The notes under the pieces: model-generated
Told to the model about the DNA's origin: nothing
What the model saw: the letters and a program-made list of their open reading frames with translations, nothing else
The model's database searches: none
Shown here: piece after piece, positions 3,975-9,820 of the stretch
Numbering within the stretch: the stretch's first letter is position 1
Layout: the number at the start of each line of letters is the position of its first letter
NCBI GenBank assembly: GCA_937892635.1
Contig: CALBKB010000194.1
Span: forward strand, 1 to 9,820
Direction of reading: 5' to 3'
Source: an uncultured Clostridia bacterium
Lineage (GTDB): Bacteria; Bacillota; Clostridia; Oscillospirales; UMGS1783
DNA length: 9,820 bases
Position numbers and translations under genes: made by a program

Positions 3975-6410
3975 ATGATCTTTGACCGTTTTACTCAACG
4001 CGCCGCCAACGCTCTTAATCTGGCCTTGCGCTCGGCCGCGGAATTGGGACACAGCTATCTGGGCACCGAACACCTGTTGTTGGGTCTGTGCCGTGAACAG
4101 GGCTCCTTTGCCGGTAATCTGTTAGCCGAAAAGGGGCTGACCATGGAAAATATCGTAAAAAAGATCGCCGACCATATCGGTATCGGCTCGCCCTCCCATC
4201 CCAGCGCCAACGATATGACGCCCCGCGTTAAAAAGGTGCTGGAAGGCGCATACTATGAAGCGCGATCTCTCAATAACAGTTATGTCGGTACCGAGCATCT
4301 GCTGCTTTCCCTGCTCAAAGAAACCGACTCGATGGCCAACCGTATTCTCGAAGAGTCGAACATCGACGCCGCCGCCCTCTATCAGCAAATCATCGAAACG
4401 CTGGTTCGCGCCGACGAATCGGCACCCGCCCAAGCCGGTGATCGTCCGGCGCCTAACGGCAAAAAGGGGATGTTAGCCCAGTTCGGACGTGACCTGACGG
4501 CCATGGCCGCCGAGAAAAAGCTTGACCCCGTCATTGGACGCGAATCCGAGATCACCCGCATCATTCAAATTCTCTCCCGTCGCTCCAAGAATAATCCCTG
4601 CCTCATCGGTGAGCCGGGCGTTGGTAAGACGGCGGTAGCCGAAGGGCTGGCGCAACGCATCACCGACGGAAACATTCCCGAAAACCTCGCCGATAAAAAG
4701 GTGATTGCCCTTGATTTGGCCGCCATGATCGCCGGTGCCAAGTATCGCGGCGAATTTGAAGAGCGACTCAAGAAGATGCTCGAAGAAATTCAAAAAGACG
4801 GCAATATCATTCTGTTCATTGACGAACTGCACACCATCGTGGGCGCCGGCTCGGCCGAAGGTGCCGTTGACGCCGCCAACATCATCAAGCCGCCCCTGTC
4901 CCGCGGCGAGTTGCAGGTCATCGGCGCCACCACCCTTGACGAATATCGCAAATACATTGAAAAGGACGCCGCTTTGGAACGTCGATTCCAGCCGGTCACG
5001 GTGGGCGAACCGACCGAAGAGGAGTCTATCACCATTCTCAAAGGGCTGCGCGACCGCTATGAAGCCCATCACAAGGTTAAGATCCTCGACCAAGCCATCG
5101 AAGCGGCCGTGCATCTCTCCTCGCGGTATATTGCCGACCGCTTTTTGCCCGACAAGGCCATTGATCTGATGGACGAGGCCGCCTCCCGCATCCGTTTGGA
5201 AGGCTTGACGCCCACACCGCAGATCAAAGAAAAGCAGGCGCGCCTGGCCGAGATCGACGCCGAAAAAGAAGAGGCTGTCCACAATCAGGAATTTGAGCGC
5301 GCCGCCGCCCTGCGCGACGAGGTGAAAACCCTGAAAGAGGAAATCGAGGTCCTGCAAAAGGAACACCACACCGGCACAAGTGCCGACAAGGTGGTCACCG
5401 AAGCGGCCATCGCCGCCGTTATCTCCCAATGGACGGGAATCCCTCTGCAAAAACTCACCGAAACCGAGAGCGAGAAATTGCTCCATCTCGAACAACTGCT
5501 GCACGAGCGTGTGGTAGGGCAGCATGACGCCGTTTCGGCCGTCGCCCGCGCCATCCGCCGCAGCCGTGTGGGGCTCAAAGACCCCAAGCGCCCCGTTGGC
5601 TCCTTCCTCTTTATGGGACCGACCGGCGTGGGCAAGACCGAACTGTCCAAGGCCTTGGCCGAAGCGATGTTCGGCTCGGAAAAAGCGCTCATTCGCATTG
5701 ATATGTCGGAATATATGGAAAAGCACACCGTTTCCCGCATGATCGGCTCGCCGCCCGGCTATGTCGGTTATGACGATGCCGGTCAGCTGACCGAGAAGGT
5801 GCGCCGCAATCCCTATTCGGTCATTCTTTTTGACGAAATCGAAAAGGCACATCCCGACGTCTTCAACATCATGTTGCAAATCCTCGACGACGGTATCCTG
5901 ACCGATTCCCACGGCAAAAAGGTTGACTTCAAAAACACCGTCATCATCATGACCAGCAATATCGGCGCCAAGGAGATCACCGCCAAACACGCCTCTCTCG
6001 GCTTTTCCGACGCCGACGGCGACTTTACCCGTACCCAAGAACAGATCAAAAACAAGGTCATGGCGGCACTCAAATCTTCCTTCCGCCCCGAATTCCTCAA
6101 CCGTATCGACGATATCATCGTCTTCCAACAACTGACCGAGGAAGACCTTCGCGCCATCACCGGACTGATGTTGCAAGCGGTAGCCAAACGCCTGGAGGGA
6201 AATATGGGAATTATTCTCAAATTTACCGAGGCGGCAGTAGCCCATTTGGCCAAGGTGGGATATGACCCCATCTACGGAGCGCGTCCCTTAAAGCGGGCCA
6301 TTGTCAGCCGTGTTGAGGATAAGATCGCCGAGAAATTCCTGGACGGCTCGCTCCAAGACAAGGGTGAGATCACCGTTGATGCCGTAGAGGATAACATTAC
6401 TTTTTCTTAA
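3975..6410 (+). CDS. clpC: ClpC, AAA+ unfoldase of the ClpCP protease
   Basis: 811-aa Hsp100 protein, the usual ClpC length. In order: two N-terminal Clp_N repeats (about 4-145) that bind adaptors and phosphoarginine; the first AAA+ module with Walker A GEPGVGKT (212-219), Walker B IILFIDE (278-284) and arginine-finger region ERRF (335-338); a short coiled-coil M domain with a UVR-like segment (about 411-470); and the second AAA+ module with Walker A GPTGVGKT (548-555), Walker B VILFDE (616-621) and pore loop GYVGYDD (595-601). LGF at 675-677 is the ClpP-docking tripeptide, so it should pair with ClpP, encoded elsewhere. The M domain and LGF separate it from ClpB. Pro307 in KPPLSRGE replaces the usual alanine. 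AAGGAAG (3961-3967) precedes the ATG by 7 nt. It is the last gene of the operon and is followed by a strong terminator. Confidence 0.98.
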   Translation: MIFDRFTQRAANALNLALRSAAELGHSYLGTEHLLLGLCREQGSFAGNLLAEKGLTMENIVKKIADHIGIGSPSHPSANDMTPRVKKVLEGAYYEARSLNNSYVGTEHLLLSLLKETDSMANRILEESNIDAAALYQQIIETLVRADESAPAQAGDRPAPNGKKGMLAQFGRDLTAMAAEKKLDPVIGRESEITRIIQILSRRSKNNPCLIGEPGVGKTAVAEGLAQRITDGNIPENLADKKVIALDLAAMIAGAKYRGEFEERLKKMLEEIQKDGNIILFIDELHTIVGAGSAEGAVDAANIIKPPLSRGELQVIGATTLDEYRKYIEKDAALERRFQPVTVGEPTEEESITILKGLRDRYEAHHKVKILDQAIEAAVHLSSRYIADRFLPDKAIDLMDEAASRIRLEGLTPTPQIKEKQARLAEIDAEKEEAVHNQEFERAAALRDEVKTLKEEIEVLQKEHHTGTSADKVVTEAAIAAVISQWTGIPLQKLTETESEKLLHLEQLLHERVVGQHDAVSAVARAIRRSRVGLKDPKRPVGSFLFMGPTGVGKTELSKALAEAMFGSEKALIRIDMSEYMEKHTVSRMIGSPPGYVGYDDAGQLTEKVRRNPYSVILFDEIEKAHPDVFNIMLQILDDGILTDSHGKKVDFKNTVIIMTSNIGAKEITAKHASLGFSDADGDFTRTQEQIKNKVMAALKSSFRPEFLNRIDDIIVFQQLTEEDLRAITGLMLQAVAKRLEGNMGIILKFTEAAVAHLAKVGYDPIYGARPLKRAIVSRVEDKIAEKFLDGSLQDKGEITVDAVEDNITFS

Positions 6411-6413
6411 AGC

Positions 6414-6445
6414 AAAAGGTTGAGCCGAAAGGCTCAACCTTTTTT
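6414..6445 (+). terminator. Rho-independent terminator of the clpC operon
   Basis: The stem AAAAGGTTGAGCC (6414-6426) pairs with GGCTCAACCTTTT (6431-6443) around a GAAA tetraloop, followed by a run of six Ts (6440-6445). It starts 3 nt after the clpC stop codon. The A-run on the left gives a shorter T-run on the other strand, so it may also end the converging gene at 6444-6719, whose stop codon overlaps the T-run. Confidence 0.95.
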
Positions 6446-6719
6446 ATGCAATCAGAAAAAAGAGGCTTAATCCCAGACACAAGACCAGGTCGGCACACAG
6501 CAGATAAAAGGCGACGCTGAATAGTTTTCGTGCGCGACCGCGCGATATGCGCCCCAATCGCACGAACCAAGCATAGCCGACGCCCCAGCACAGGGCAGCG
6601 GTGATTATCGTGGGGGAGAGCCCGCCTGCGTATCGAAGATCAAGCAAAAGGGTTGCAGCCATCAGCAGCGCACTGCATCCGGCAAAGGAGAGGGTTAACC
6701 ATCCATCCAGCTGTTTCAT
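6444..6719 (-). CDS. Hypothetical small membrane protein (three helices)
   Basis: 91-aa protein of unknown function beginning MKQLDGWLTL. Three hydrophobic segments are visible at about residues 7-26, 35-52 and 66-91. A strongly basic loop (RLGRISRGRARK, about 54-65) should lie in the cytoplasm. There is no recognised family motif. The frame is open further upstream to 6782, but the ATG at 6719 is chosen because AAGGGG lies 8 nt before it and the promoter's -10 is at 6741-6746, inside the longer version. It converges on clpC and shares its terminator region, and diverges from the foldase gene at 6868. Its own promoter suggests independent expression. Confidence 0.75.
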   Translation of the reverse strand: MKQLDGWLTLSFAGCSALLMAATLLLDLRYAGGLSPTIITAALCWGVGYAWFVRLGRISRGRARKLFSVAFYLLCADLVLCLGLSLFFLIA

Positions 6720-6740
6720 GCCAATACCCCTTTTTCTTTT

Positions 6741-6769
6741 ATTATAACAAAAAGAAATGCTGTCGACAA
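6741..6769 (-). promoter_or_regulatory. Sigma-A-type promoter of the small membrane protein gene
   Basis: On the minus strand TTGTCG (6769-6764) and a perfect TATAAT (6746-6741) are 17 bp apart. The start of transcription would be near 6734, a few bases before the AAGGGG ribosome binding site. The -35 overlaps an 8-bp palindrome, TGTCGACA (6761-6768). Confidence 0.65.
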
Positions 6770-6806
6770 GATTCGACGCCAAAGATTGTGATTTTTGTTA
6801 AAATAC

Positions 6807-6835
6807 TTGTTATACCCCTTGTTTTTTGATATACT
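6807..6835 (+). promoter_or_regulatory. Sigma-A-type promoter of the foldase gene
   Basis: TTGTTA (6807-6812) and TATACT (6830-6835) are 17 bp apart. The preceding stretch is very AT-rich and repeats TTGTTA at 6795-6800, 12 bp upstream, which could be an UP element or an operator half-site. No CtsR heptads or CIRCE element are seen here, so this gene does not look like part of the CtsR regulon. Confidence 0.7.
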
Positions 6836-6867
6836 GAAAGCAACTCTTACAAAGTGAGGCGATCTTG

Positions 6868-8010
6868 ATGGAAGAAAAAGATATCATACAAACCGAAGAG
6901 CTTTTGGTTGAGACGGACGAGGCCGTGGCGCCTACCCCCAAGAAGCGGTCTTGGTTATGGCCGATCGTTGCCGCGGTTATCCTTGTGGTGATGGGCCTGA
7001 CCATTATGCTGGCCTTGTTGGGTAACCGTGTCAATTACCACGATTATGTGGTGCTGGGCCAATATAAAGGGCTGGTCGTACCGATCGAAACGGTCAGTGT
7101 CACCGACGAAGAGGTGGAAAAGGCAATCGAAGCCAATCTCAACGCCGCCACCACCTATGCCACCGTGAACCGCGCCGCGAAAAATGGCGATACGGTCAAT
7201 ATCGACTTTGTCGGGCGTCTGGCTTCCGACGGCACCGCCTTCGAGGGCGGGTCGGCCACCAAGTTTGACCTGATCCTGGGCAGCGGCTCCTTCATTCCCG
7301 GCTTTGAAGACGGGTTGATCGGCAAAAAGGCGGGCGAGACGGTGGATCTGCCCCTGACCTTCCCCCAGGACTATCAGAGCGAAGATCTGGCCGGGGTTGA
7401 TGTCGTCTTCACCGTTACCATACATACCGTCAAAGAACCGGTTAAGGCGGAGCTCAACGAAGAGTTTGTGAAAGCCAACGGCAAGGTGTCGACGGTGGCC
7501 GAGTATCGGCAGCTGATCCACGACCAGTTGCTGGCCGATAAACAGGAACAGGCCAAATCGGATCGCACCGTCAAAATCTGGCAGTCGGTTTTGGACAACT
7601 GTGAGATCAGCGGCTATCCCGAAGCGGCGCTGAAGGTTGAGATGGAGCGCTATCGCACCATGTATGAACAGTATGCCTCCTATTACGGCATGACGCTGGA
7701 CGATTTCGTGGCCGCCAACAACATCACCAACGAACAGTTCGAAGAGTTGCTCAACAACTGGGCCAAGAGCAATCTGGATTATTTGATGGTGGCTTCGGTG
7801 ATTGCCGATGCCGAGGGCATTCATGTGACCGACGAGGAATATCAAGCCGAAGTGGACGCCTACCTGTCCTCGGGCGGGTTTGCGAGCGTTGAGGAGTATG
7901 AGGCCGAGTATAACGAGGATTTTGACGCGGTAAACGGCGCGTCGATCCGCAACGAGCTGTTAATCAACAAGGTGGTAACCTTTTTGGAAGAAAACACCTT
8001 GGCCGAGTAA
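6868..8010 (+). CDS. Membrane-anchored trigger-factor-like FKBP peptidyl-prolyl isomerase
   Basis: 380-aa predicted extracytoplasmic foldase. A charged N-terminal tail with KKR (residues 25-27) precedes one membrane helix (about 29-51), which should act as an uncleaved anchor with the bulk outside. After a linker helix (about 78-95) comes an FKBP domain (about 106-190) with GDTVNIDFVGRL and GSGSFIPGFEDGLIGKKAGE, very like the isomerase domain of trigger factor. The remainder (about 195-375) resembles the helical C-terminal chaperone arms of trigger factor, including an EISGYPEAAL segment. The ribosome-binding domain of true trigger factor is replaced by the membrane anchor. There is no lipobox cysteine, so it is not a PrsA-style lipoprotein. 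The ATG at 6868 is preferred to the TTG at 6865 because AAGTGAGG ends 8 nt upstream of it. The gene stands alone, with its own promoter and terminator. Its likely role is folding exported proteins at the membrane. Confidence 0.9.
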   Translation: MEEKDIIQTEELLVETDEAVAPTPKKRSWLWPIVAAVILVVMGLTIMLALLGNRVNYHDYVVLGQYKGLVVPIETVSVTDEEVEKAIEANLNAATTYATVNRAAKNGDTVNIDFVGRLASDGTAFEGGSATKFDLILGSGSFIPGFEDGLIGKKAGETVDLPLTFPQDYQSEDLAGVDVVFTVTIHTVKEPVKAELNEEFVKANGKVSTVAEYRQLIHDQLLADKQEQAKSDRTVKIWQSVLDNCEISGYPEAALKVEMERYRTMYEQYASYYGMTLDDFVAANNITNEQFEELLNNWAKSNLDYLMVASVIADAEGIHVTDEEYQAEVDAYLSSGGFASVEEYEAEYNEDFDAVNGASIRNELLINKVVTFLEENTLAE

Positions 8011-8016
8011 TACAAC

Positions 8017-8049
8017 AAGAACCGAAGGGTTAATCCTTCGGTTCTTTTT
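8017..8049 (+). terminator. Rho-independent terminator of the foldase gene, overlapping the converging gene
   Basis: The stem AAGAACCGAAGG (8017-8028) pairs with CCTTCGGTTCTT (8035-8046) around the loop GTTAAT, followed by TTTTT (8045-8049). The right arm and loop also contain the last codons and stop of the minus-strand VTT gene (8030-8746). The opposite strand has only a broken T-run, so termination in that direction would be weaker. Confidence 0.9.
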
Positions 8050-8746
8050 CTTTGCTTACTTTTTTCTTATAAAAGAGGATGCCGCCCAGCGAGAGCAATC
8101 CCGTCACGGCAAAGATGAGCAGGGCAGTGAGATAGTTTTGCTGACCCAGCGCGCTGCCGCCGATAACCGAGGTGATGACCGAGGGGATGCGTGCTACCGT
8201 GGTGATGAACAGGCAGGTAGATAGTTTCATCGGGGTCAGCCCCAGCACATAGGTAAGCATATCTTTGGGGGTGCCGGGAATAAAAAAGAGGATAAAGGTG
8301 AGAATGTTTAACTTTTGATTATCCTGAAGGAAGTGCAGTTCTTGGAGTTTTTCGCGCGGATAGAAGGCCTCGACCGCCTTAATGCCCAAGTAATGAGAAA
8401 AGCACCAGATGAGAGTGGAGCCGATCAGGATGCCCAATTCACACAACAAAAAGCCTTCCCAAAGCCCAAACGCGTACCCTGCGCCGATCTCCAACGGCTC
8501 GCCGGGGATAATGCCGATGAGGATCTGCAAGAGGGTCATGCCCACAAAGATCACGCGCCCCCATACGCCGTAGCCGTCCAGCCAGGCGCGAAACTGTTCC
8601 GGCTGCTCCACAAAGCGCACCAGAGGTCGACCAACGACGAAGAAGAGGAAGACGAACAGCCCTACAAACAGCACCAGCGACACCACGCTCACCGCACGGC
8701 GACGGCGCAGGGCACGCTGCTGTTGGGTTGTCTGTTTTTTTGTCAT
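8030..8746 (-). CDS. TVP38/TMEM64 family (VTT domain) membrane protein
   Basis: 238-aa polytopic membrane protein. The basic N-terminus (RALRRRRA, residues 11-18) is followed by a first helix (about 19-39). The VTT core (about 70-195) has the two characteristic re-entrant segments: PGEPLEIGAGYAFG (81-94) and FFIPGTPKDMLTYVLGL (154-170). A last helix (about 205-226) leads to a charged tail ending KEKEPKD. Relatives (the DedA/VTT superfamily) are linked to lipid-carrier or phospholipid transport across membranes and to membrane homeostasis; the substrate here cannot be told from sequence. GGGAG lies 7 nt before the ATG. The final codons lie within the terminator hairpin of the converging foldase gene, 19 bp from that gene's stop. 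It diverges from the ABC exporter gene. Confidence 0.93.
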   Translation of the reverse strand: MTKKQTTQQQRALRRRRAVSVVSLVLFVGLFVFLFFVVGRPLVRFVEQPEQFRAWLDGYGVWGRVIFVGMTLLQILIGIIPGEPLEIGAGYAFGLWEGFLLCELGILIGSTLIWCFSHYLGIKAVEAFYPREKLQELHFLQDNQKLNILTFILFFIPGTPKDMLTYVLGLTPMKLSTCLFITTVARIPSVITSVIGGSALGQQNYLTALLIFAVTGLLSLGGILFYKKKVSKEKEPKD

Positions 8747-8768
8747 ATTCTCACTCCCTTACAGCAAC

Positions 8769-8797
8769 AGTTTACCTGAATTTTTGCTTGTGTGCAA
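8769..8797 (-). promoter_or_regulatory. Putative promoter of the VTT-domain gene
   Basis: On the minus strand TTGCAC (8797-8792) and TAAACT (8774-8769) are 17 bp apart and sit 22 bp upstream of the start codon. Its -35 shares two bases (8792-8793) with the -35 of the opposing ABC exporter promoter. Confidence 0.5.
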
Positions 8798-8816
8798 GAA
8801 AATATTGGGATATAAT
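8788..8816 (+). promoter_or_regulatory. Sigma-A-type promoter of the ABC exporter gene
   Basis: TTGTGT (8788-8793) and a perfect TATAAT (8811-8816) are 17 bp apart. The ribosome binding site GAGGGAGG (8825-8832) follows within a very short leader. It is placed back to back with the VTT-gene promoter. Confidence 0.7.
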
Positions 8817-8839
8817 AAAGAAAAGAGGGAGGCATTGTC

Positions 8840-9820
8840 ATGCTCAAACGTTTTCTTGGCTATTACAAGCCGCATATGAACATTTTAATTCCCGATCTGT
8901 TGGCCTCCGTCGCTGTGGCGCTGTTGGGGGTTATGTACCCCGTGATCACCCGATGGATGCTAAACGACTTGATGCTCCGCCCCCGAGCCATGCTCATCGT
9001 TTGGGCCGGACTTGTCCTGCTCGTGCTCTACGCGCTGCGTGCCCTGCTCAATTTTTTCGTGCAGTACAAGGGTCACGTCATGGGCGTGCGCATGCAGGCG
9101 CAAATGCGCTCGGATTTGTTTGCCCATTTGGAGCGGCTGCCCTTTAAGTTTTTTGATAACAACGAAACGGGCAAGATCATGTCCCGCCTGACCAACGACC
9201 TGTTTGACGTGGCCGAGTTGGCCCATCACGGTCCCGAAACGGTGCTGACCGGTCTGTTTTCGATCATCGGCTCGTTTGTCTATCTCTCCACCATTCACCT
9301 GCCGCTGACCCTGATCGTCTTTATCTGTGTGCCCATCCTTGTCGCCATCTCCATGGTCTTACGCAAGCGGATGCAGGCCGCCTTCCGCGCCAGCCGCCGC
9401 GCCACCGCCACCATCAATGCCGCCGTTGAGAGCAGCATTGCCGGCGTTCGGGTGACCAAAGCCTTCACCAATGCCACAAAAGAACAGGAAAAATTTGAGC
9501 GCGGCAACGCGGAGCAGGTCGCCGCACAAACCCGCGCCTATAAAACGATGGGGCAGTTCCATTCCTCCACCTCTTTCATCACCGACGCCTTTAATGTGGT
9601 GGTTCTGATTGCCGGCGGACTGTCCGTGCATCAGGGCGCCATCACCCTGGCCGACTATTCGGCCTTTATCGTATCGGTAAATATCTTCCTCACCCCCATC
9701 ACCACCCTCATCCGCTTTATGGAAAGCTTCCAGAGCGGCGCGGCCGGTTTTGAGCGGTTTGTGGACATTATGGATATGCCCCCCGAAACCGACGATGAAG
9801 CGGCCACGACTGCCGAAACG
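8840..9820 (+). CDS. ABC exporter, transmembrane part (partial, runs off the right edge)
   Basis: The first 327 codons of a probable half-transporter in which the membrane domain is fused to an ATPase domain beyond base 9820. Hydrophobic segments occur at about residues 14-36, 51-73, 134-151, 155-175, 247-268 and 274-292, which fits the six-helix exporter fold. The segment LPFKFFDNNETGKIMSRLTND (100-120) is the classic intracellular-loop motif of MsbA/Sav1866-like exporters, and ESSIAGVRVTKAFTNATKE (197-215) is the second conserved cytoplasmic stretch. No Walker motifs have been reached by the window edge, so ATPase fusion is inferred from the family. The start at 8840 is supported by GAGGGAGG ending 7 nt upstream and by the N-terminus KRFLGYYKPHM, usual in this family. 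Drug, lipid or peptide substrates are all possible. Such genes often come in pairs, so a partner gene may follow. Confidence 0.93.
   Translation, partial: MLKRFLGYYKPHMNILIPDLLASVAVALLGVMYPVITRWMLNDLMLRPRAMLIVWAGLVLLVLYALRALLNFFVQYKGHVMGVRMQAQMRSDLFAHLERLPFKFFDNNETGKIMSRLTNDLFDVAELAHHGPETVLTGLFSIIGSFVYLSTIHLPLTLIVFICVPILVAISMVLRKRMQAAFRASRRATATINAAVESSIAGVRVTKAFTNATKEQEKFERGNAEQVAAQTRAYKTMGQFHSSTSFITDAFNVVVLIAGGLSVHQGAITLADYSAFIVSVNIFLTPITTLIRFMESFQSGAAGFERFVDIMDMPPETDDEAATTAET

Noticed and set aside
4473..6245. 590-codon open frame on the minus strand opposite clpC
   Set aside because: It is the reverse shadow of the clpC codon pattern. It has no ribosome binding site or promoter, its product is low-complexity Gly/Phe/Asp-rich with no motif, and clpC is unmistakably the real gene.
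7425..7580. GTCAAA sequences within the foldase gene as extra CtsR sites
   Set aside because: They are isolated single heptads within coding sequence, not the paired repeats CtsR needs.
6955..7845. 296-codon open frame on the minus strand opposite the foldase gene
   Set aside because: It is antisense to a clear FKBP/trigger-factor-like protein, is rich in His/Gly/Ile shadows of Asp/Glu codons, and has no start signals.
8728..9147. 139-codon plus-strand frame overlapping the ABC exporter start
   Set aside because: It begins inside the oppositely oriented VTT gene and overlaps the exporter, which has a perfect ribosome binding site and recognisable family sequence in another frame.

Overview
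The window reads as chromosomal DNA of a low- to mid-GC Gram-positive bacterium, most likely of class Clostridia (an Oscillospirales-like lineage is my guess). The evidence is the ctsR-mcsA-mcsB-clpC heat-shock operon (a Bacillota hallmark) with a canonical CtsR operator, a VanR/VanS-like two-component pair, a TIGR03905-type TSCPD protein, strong AGGAGG-type ribosome binding sites, and a fairly GC-rich coding sequence set against AT-rich promoters. I see no mobile element, tRNA, rRNA or CRISPR.

Layout: (1) 1-1214, minus strand: a VanR-like OmpR-family response regulator, then a VanS-like histidine kinase that is cut by the window edge. (2) 1215-1345: a divergent promoter region with a perfect 12-bp inverted repeat; one arm resembles the VanR binding box. 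(3) 1346-1825, plus strand: a two-gene unit (a 61-aa membrane protein and a TSCPD-domain protein) ending in a strong terminator. (4) 1826-2047: a promoter plus a possible 32-aa small ORF, then the ctsR promoter and operator. (5) 2048-6445: the tightly packed operon ctsR, mcsA, mcsB, clpC and its terminator. (6) 6444-6719, minus strand: a small three-helix membrane protein of unknown role. (7) 6868-8010, plus strand: a membrane-anchored trigger-factor-like FKBP prolyl isomerase. (8) 8030-8746, minus strand: a TVP38/TMEM64 (VTT-domain) membrane protein. (9) 8840 to the right edge: the transmembrane half of an ABC exporter.

How the genes work together: CtsR represses its own operon by binding just downstream of the transcription start. 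McsB, helped by the zinc protein McsA, phosphorylates arginines on CtsR and on damaged proteins. ClpC is the AAA+ unfoldase that feeds such tagged proteins to ClpP, which is encoded elsewhere. The membrane-anchored foldase at 6868 adds a probable extracytoplasmic folding function beside this cytosolic quality-control operon. The two-component pair faces the small membrane-protein operon across a shared promoter region, so that operon is a natural candidate target.

Most of the content is recognisable and conserved. The points most worth a second look are the VanR-like inverted repeat, the 32-aa ORF squeezed against the ctsR promoter, the histidine next to the catalytic cysteine of McsB, the tryptophan-rich kinase sensor region, and the compact sharing of promoters and terminators between neighbours.
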